Source: Camellia lanceoleosa | Lineage: Eukaryota; Streptophyta; Magnoliopsida; Ericales; Theaceae | Direction: 5' to 3' | DNA: 64,000 nt | Assembly (NCBI GenBank): GCA_025200525.1 | Contig: CM045770.1 | Span: forward strand, 127,325,429-127,389,428 | In this document: piece after piece, positions 60,490 to 64,000 of the stretch | How positions within the stretch are numbered: the first letter of the stretch is position 1 | How the letters are laid out: every line of letters begins with the position of its first letter | Notes under the pieces: generated by a model | What the model was told of the DNA's origin: nothing | The model's input: the letters and a program-made list of their open reading frames with translations, nothing else | Database searches by the model: none | Translations under genes and position numbers: made by a program

Positions 60490-60682
60490 CAAAGGATCAA
60501 AGACTTTGGACAATATTATTGGATCTCAATAAATGTATTCTGACAAGAGTGGCATTGGCTTTGGTGATAACAAAAAGCAAAAATCGAGTGTATCTACATC
60601 TCATGATACAAGAACTTAAAGAAAGAAAGAACAAAATATTCAACATGAGGATGGACTTCTCAAACTTCCTAGAGTTGGTAAG
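60490..60682 (+). pseudogene. Copia gag-pol linker fragment
   Basis: Resumes after the inverted LTR. DKSGIGFGDNKKQKSSVYL, in one frame, is the usual linker downstream of gag in this Copia type. It is interrupted at 60682 by LTR D. Confidence 0.6.
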
Positions 60683-63600
60683 TGTAACACGTCCGCGGGG
60701 GACCTCGGCTACAGTTCGGACTCAATTTCTTGTGTCGGTTCTAAATCTGAACCAAAGAGTCCAACTCTGGCAAATCGTTTTTGAGAAAACAGATTTTTGA
60801 AAAGTAGTGCCAAACATGGACTTTGCGGACATGAGTCGCCACCTAAATATTTTAAAATGGGGAATTTAGGAAACCACGACTCGGTCAAGGCCACATGTCC
60901 GTCATCACCAAAGTGGTCTTGGCTCAAGAGCTTGGTACGATCGGGAAGGTCATTTATGAGCACCTTTCGCCTCCAAGACCGCTCTACTAACCGTGATATC
61001 CAATTTTGAAAACTTTATGCGTTCTTATTCCGGTTATTAGCCTAGAATTACTATGTTGTGCACACAGCAAACAAGTATAGACTAGATTGCCTAATTTGGA
61101 AATAAACATTGCATATCCGTTTTGTCTCGAAAAACGTGTTAGATTTTGCTACTCGCAAGTAGGCTAAAATACGGATTCCAATGAGTTGTCTCAACTCAAG
61201 CAATCCAACCTCCACCCACAGGCATTCAAACAGTTTATCTCACATAAGCATTTAGCCGCATGGTAAGCATACTGTCATGTTAACATTCACACGCATGCGA
61301 TATGCTAAAGCATAAATACTTACATCGTGTACAAAACAATAACCCGGTTAGCAAACATGCATGACCTAGTTCATGTTAAGTGGCTAATGCGACACAGGCA
61401 TAGATGCAATCTAGAGTAGGCTCGGCTAACCCTAAACGTGGCATGTGAAATGCGCGAGTAGCACGTATTCAATTTGAAATGAAAATTGCTATGCAGTTTG
61501 TATGGTGTACCGAGCCCGGTGCATGTAAACAAATGCGTGAATGCACACATACATTGCATAAAGTATGCTAAAATAAACGTGCCCTAATCTACCATCATAA
61601 ACGGGTAAATAAAAGGGAGAAAGAAATGGGGATTGGAAGACATACACCCACTCACACACACTTATTACAAATTTGCCCTCGCTCGGAGGGACCAAAAGAA
61701 TAATACAAATTAATTAACTACGCAAGCTAATTAATTATTACAAATTAACTAAATTAATTAACAAATTAACTAAGTTAATTAAAGCGAAGAGGGCTCAAAT
61801 GCGCTCGGAATTGGCTCTAATCGCACCGCCATGCGGATTGCCTCTGTTTTGCTATCCTCCTCTGAAAATTGCCAAAGTCCGGGTGCCTCTCGGTGCAGGG
61901 ATCACCACCGGTAGAACACCACCGAAGGATGTGACCACCGAATTCATCCATCGGCTTCTCGGCACTAAATAGTCTTAACACGCAACTCACAGGACAACAA
62001 CATGCATGGCAATGTGATTCAAGATATTTATGCACTATACACACCCCTTATCATGTTATTGACTCAAAAGGGCATGCGTCTCGATTCCCGGGCCACCAAT
62101 CATGCATTTCCATGCATGATGGTCCAAGGAACAAAGTATGCAACTTTGGTTTCAAATGCATGCAAACCAAACAAATCAAAGTCCCAATCCCTATCACCAA
62201 GTCAAGGGATAAGGAATACATATTGAAGCAATGCAACCTAGCCATGTTATCTAGCATGCAACATGGATTATGCAATGTACCTATGCAAGCATACAAGCAA
62301 GCATACAAGACAAGCATGCAAACTAATGAAAGGATGGTCTTATACATGACTTAGGCAACTCAAATAGGCCTAAAATCAGTGGCCAAAATATCTAGACATG
62401 AGGACTAAACAAACACATACATATGCAAGGGTTGTGATCCAAACCTCAAGCATGAACATAGCGACTCTCAAGCACACTTAAAGAGACCAAACATAGATAG
62501 TGAGCATGCATTGTAAAGCTCTGAAATACATGCAAAACATAGTGCCAAACCAAGTCGAAGATAGACCAAACAAAGCATGCAAATGGTCTAGGGCTTAAAG
62601 CTAGTCAAAGAGGCTTTGAATCAAACTTATGCAAGGCGATTATGGCATGCACTAAACAACTAAAACAGGTTTTTAGTATGCCAAAACAAAGCCAAAAGGC
62701 TACTTAGATGGCATCTAAGAGGCTTGAAATCAAAGGCATGCAAAATGGCCAAAACATGAGGGTATTCAAGACATACTTTCAAAGCATTAAAGAGGCGACT
62801 AAGGTAAGCATACAAGCACACCAAAGGGACTGAAATAGCATGCTAGGTGGTTCCAAACCATCAAAAGTGAAGCCAACATGGCATACTACACATTCATACT
62901 CTTAAGGCTAACAAGCCAAATGCAAAGAGGCTACAACATACATGCTAAGATTGACCAAAATGACTATGGATAGAGCTAAAACATGTCAAAATAAGCATAC
63001 AAGCTTCATGGATCTAGGCCTAAAACATGCTAGAAAGAAGGCATACAAACCTAGAGCAAGTTAAGGCAATACAAGGCATTACAAAGCAACCATGCAAAAC
63101 ATGCAAGGAGTGCTAAAGCCAACTTAAAATCATGTTATAACATGGCAATATAAGCATGGAAAACAAGTCAAACATGCTCAACATACACTCAAGCATGAAG
63201 CTCCATAAGGAAGCAAAATTTGCCCTTTTCAAGGACATCAAGGAGAGGGGGTGGCCCTCTCCTTCTTGAGACTCTAGGGCATGCTCTTCACCACTGAAAT
63301 CCCTCAAGATTTCAGTGGTGAAGAGGTCCTAACACCAAAGTCTCGGATCTCCCACAAAATAGCACAAAATAAGGCCTTTTCAAGGCCTAAGGGTGGTCAA
63401 ACCTACCCGAACCACCAAGCACTCTCAATAAACAATAGAGAGACTTAAAAAACAGAACTTTTATGTGTTATGGACTAAGCACAAAAACTGTTTTAAGCTA
63501 GGCAAAAATGGAGTGCAAAAATGGGGTAAATAAAGTGAGTTTCTTACCCTTGATGATCTTCTCCACAAATGTTGAAGTTGTTGGTTCCTTGAGCTCCAAA

Positions 63601-64000
63601 CTAGTCAAGAACAACAAAAACCAGCCCTTAGAACCTCAGTTGCAAGGAGAAGGTGAAACACTAGGTGCTTGTGTGCAATAGTAAGGCACAAAACACCTAG
63701 ACACACAAGAGAAGGATAGAGATAGAAGGTGTATGCAACTCAAACCCTAGAAAAACCAGAGCTTCTCTCTAACCCTCTGAATTTGCTAACCCTTGAGCCA
63801 AGAGGAGAGCCTTCTCTCTTATAGGCAACAAAGACTTACAAACTAAGTCATCCAAGGGCTCATCCCTCCATACACGTATGGAGGAAACAAGTGCAAGAAA
63901 GTCTAAAAATATCTCGAAAACAACTGTAGAAGTGGTGGCAAAATGGTCATTTTGCCAAAATGACACAAAATAGTGCCGGTGGAAACTGTGGCCTCTAGCC
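60683..64000 (-). mobile_element. LTR 'D' of the A-D family, runs off the window
   Basis: Begins TGTAACACGTCCGCGGGGG after GTAAG (candidate TSD, other side outside). Collinear with C throughout, including the CACATGCATGG block, GAACCACC, the two hairpins (63242-63262, 63284-63325) and TCCATACACGTATGGA (63867-63882). It cannot be said whether it is solo or part of a full element. Confidence 0.85.
63242..63325. other. Two conserved hairpins in LTR D
   Basis: An 8-bp stem (63242-63262) and a perfect 18-bp stem (63284-63301 with 63308-63325) closing a 6-base loop CCTCAA. Confidence 0.85.

Overview
This window looks like nuclear DNA from a flowering plant, most likely a eudicot. It is AT-rich and almost wholly made of transposable elements. 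Evidence: Ty3/gypsy and Ty1/copia proteins of plant type, a tRNA-derived SINE, many short inverted-repeat elements (MITEs), CACTA, hAT and MULE-like ends, and one decayed plant secreted-protein gene that resembles phylloplanin. There are no bacterial features and no clearly functional host gene. The species cannot be named from the sequence.

Layout. 1-6437: the 5' end of a Ty3/gypsy element on the minus strand (broken gag, leader, very long LTR 'A'). 6805-9514: a second LTR of that family ('B'), then a LINE-like 3' end with a poly(A) tail. 10-22.5 kb: AT-rich DNA with foldback elements, TIR elements, a SINE with a 15-bp target duplication, a solo LTR (TSD TTTGT) carrying a MITE with a long CCACC-type microsatellite, a CACTA end, and a hAT-like element full of ACGTTACG repeats. 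22.5-32.4 kb: a MULE-like element (9-bp TSD) interrupted by an 8.7-kb Copia (Tork-like) element. The Copia polyprotein is collinear in one frame but has four premature stops, and one of its LTRs is itself interrupted by another TIR element. 33.5-40.3 kb: a large TIR element filled with a TGTGAATGTTCACA palindrome and 187-bp tandem repeats, interrupted by a gag-only LTR element (TSD TATTG). 40.6-46.3 kb: the phylloplanin-like pseudogene, split by a 4.6-kb composite LTR block and a second TIR element. 46.3-50.6 kb: MITEs and a diverged dispersed repeat. 50.6-64 kb: a Copia element with tRNA-iMet PBS whose gag region has been split repeatedly: by a MITE, by a 6.2-kb solo LTR ('C', TSD GGTAC) that contains another solo LTR (TSD AGTCA), by an inverted LTR of its own family (TSD CAAAG), and by LTR 'D', which runs off the window.

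How the parts relate: the elements are not a pathway but a layered insertion record. Exact target-site duplications allow a relative order to be read directly. The long LTR family A-D, all in the same orientation, dominates both ends. No new protein-coding system was found. The most unusual signals are structural: a CTCGAGCG motif cluster shared by LTRs that look like different superfamilies, conserved hairpins with a compensatory base change between LTR copies, and parallel palindromic arrays in TIR elements.
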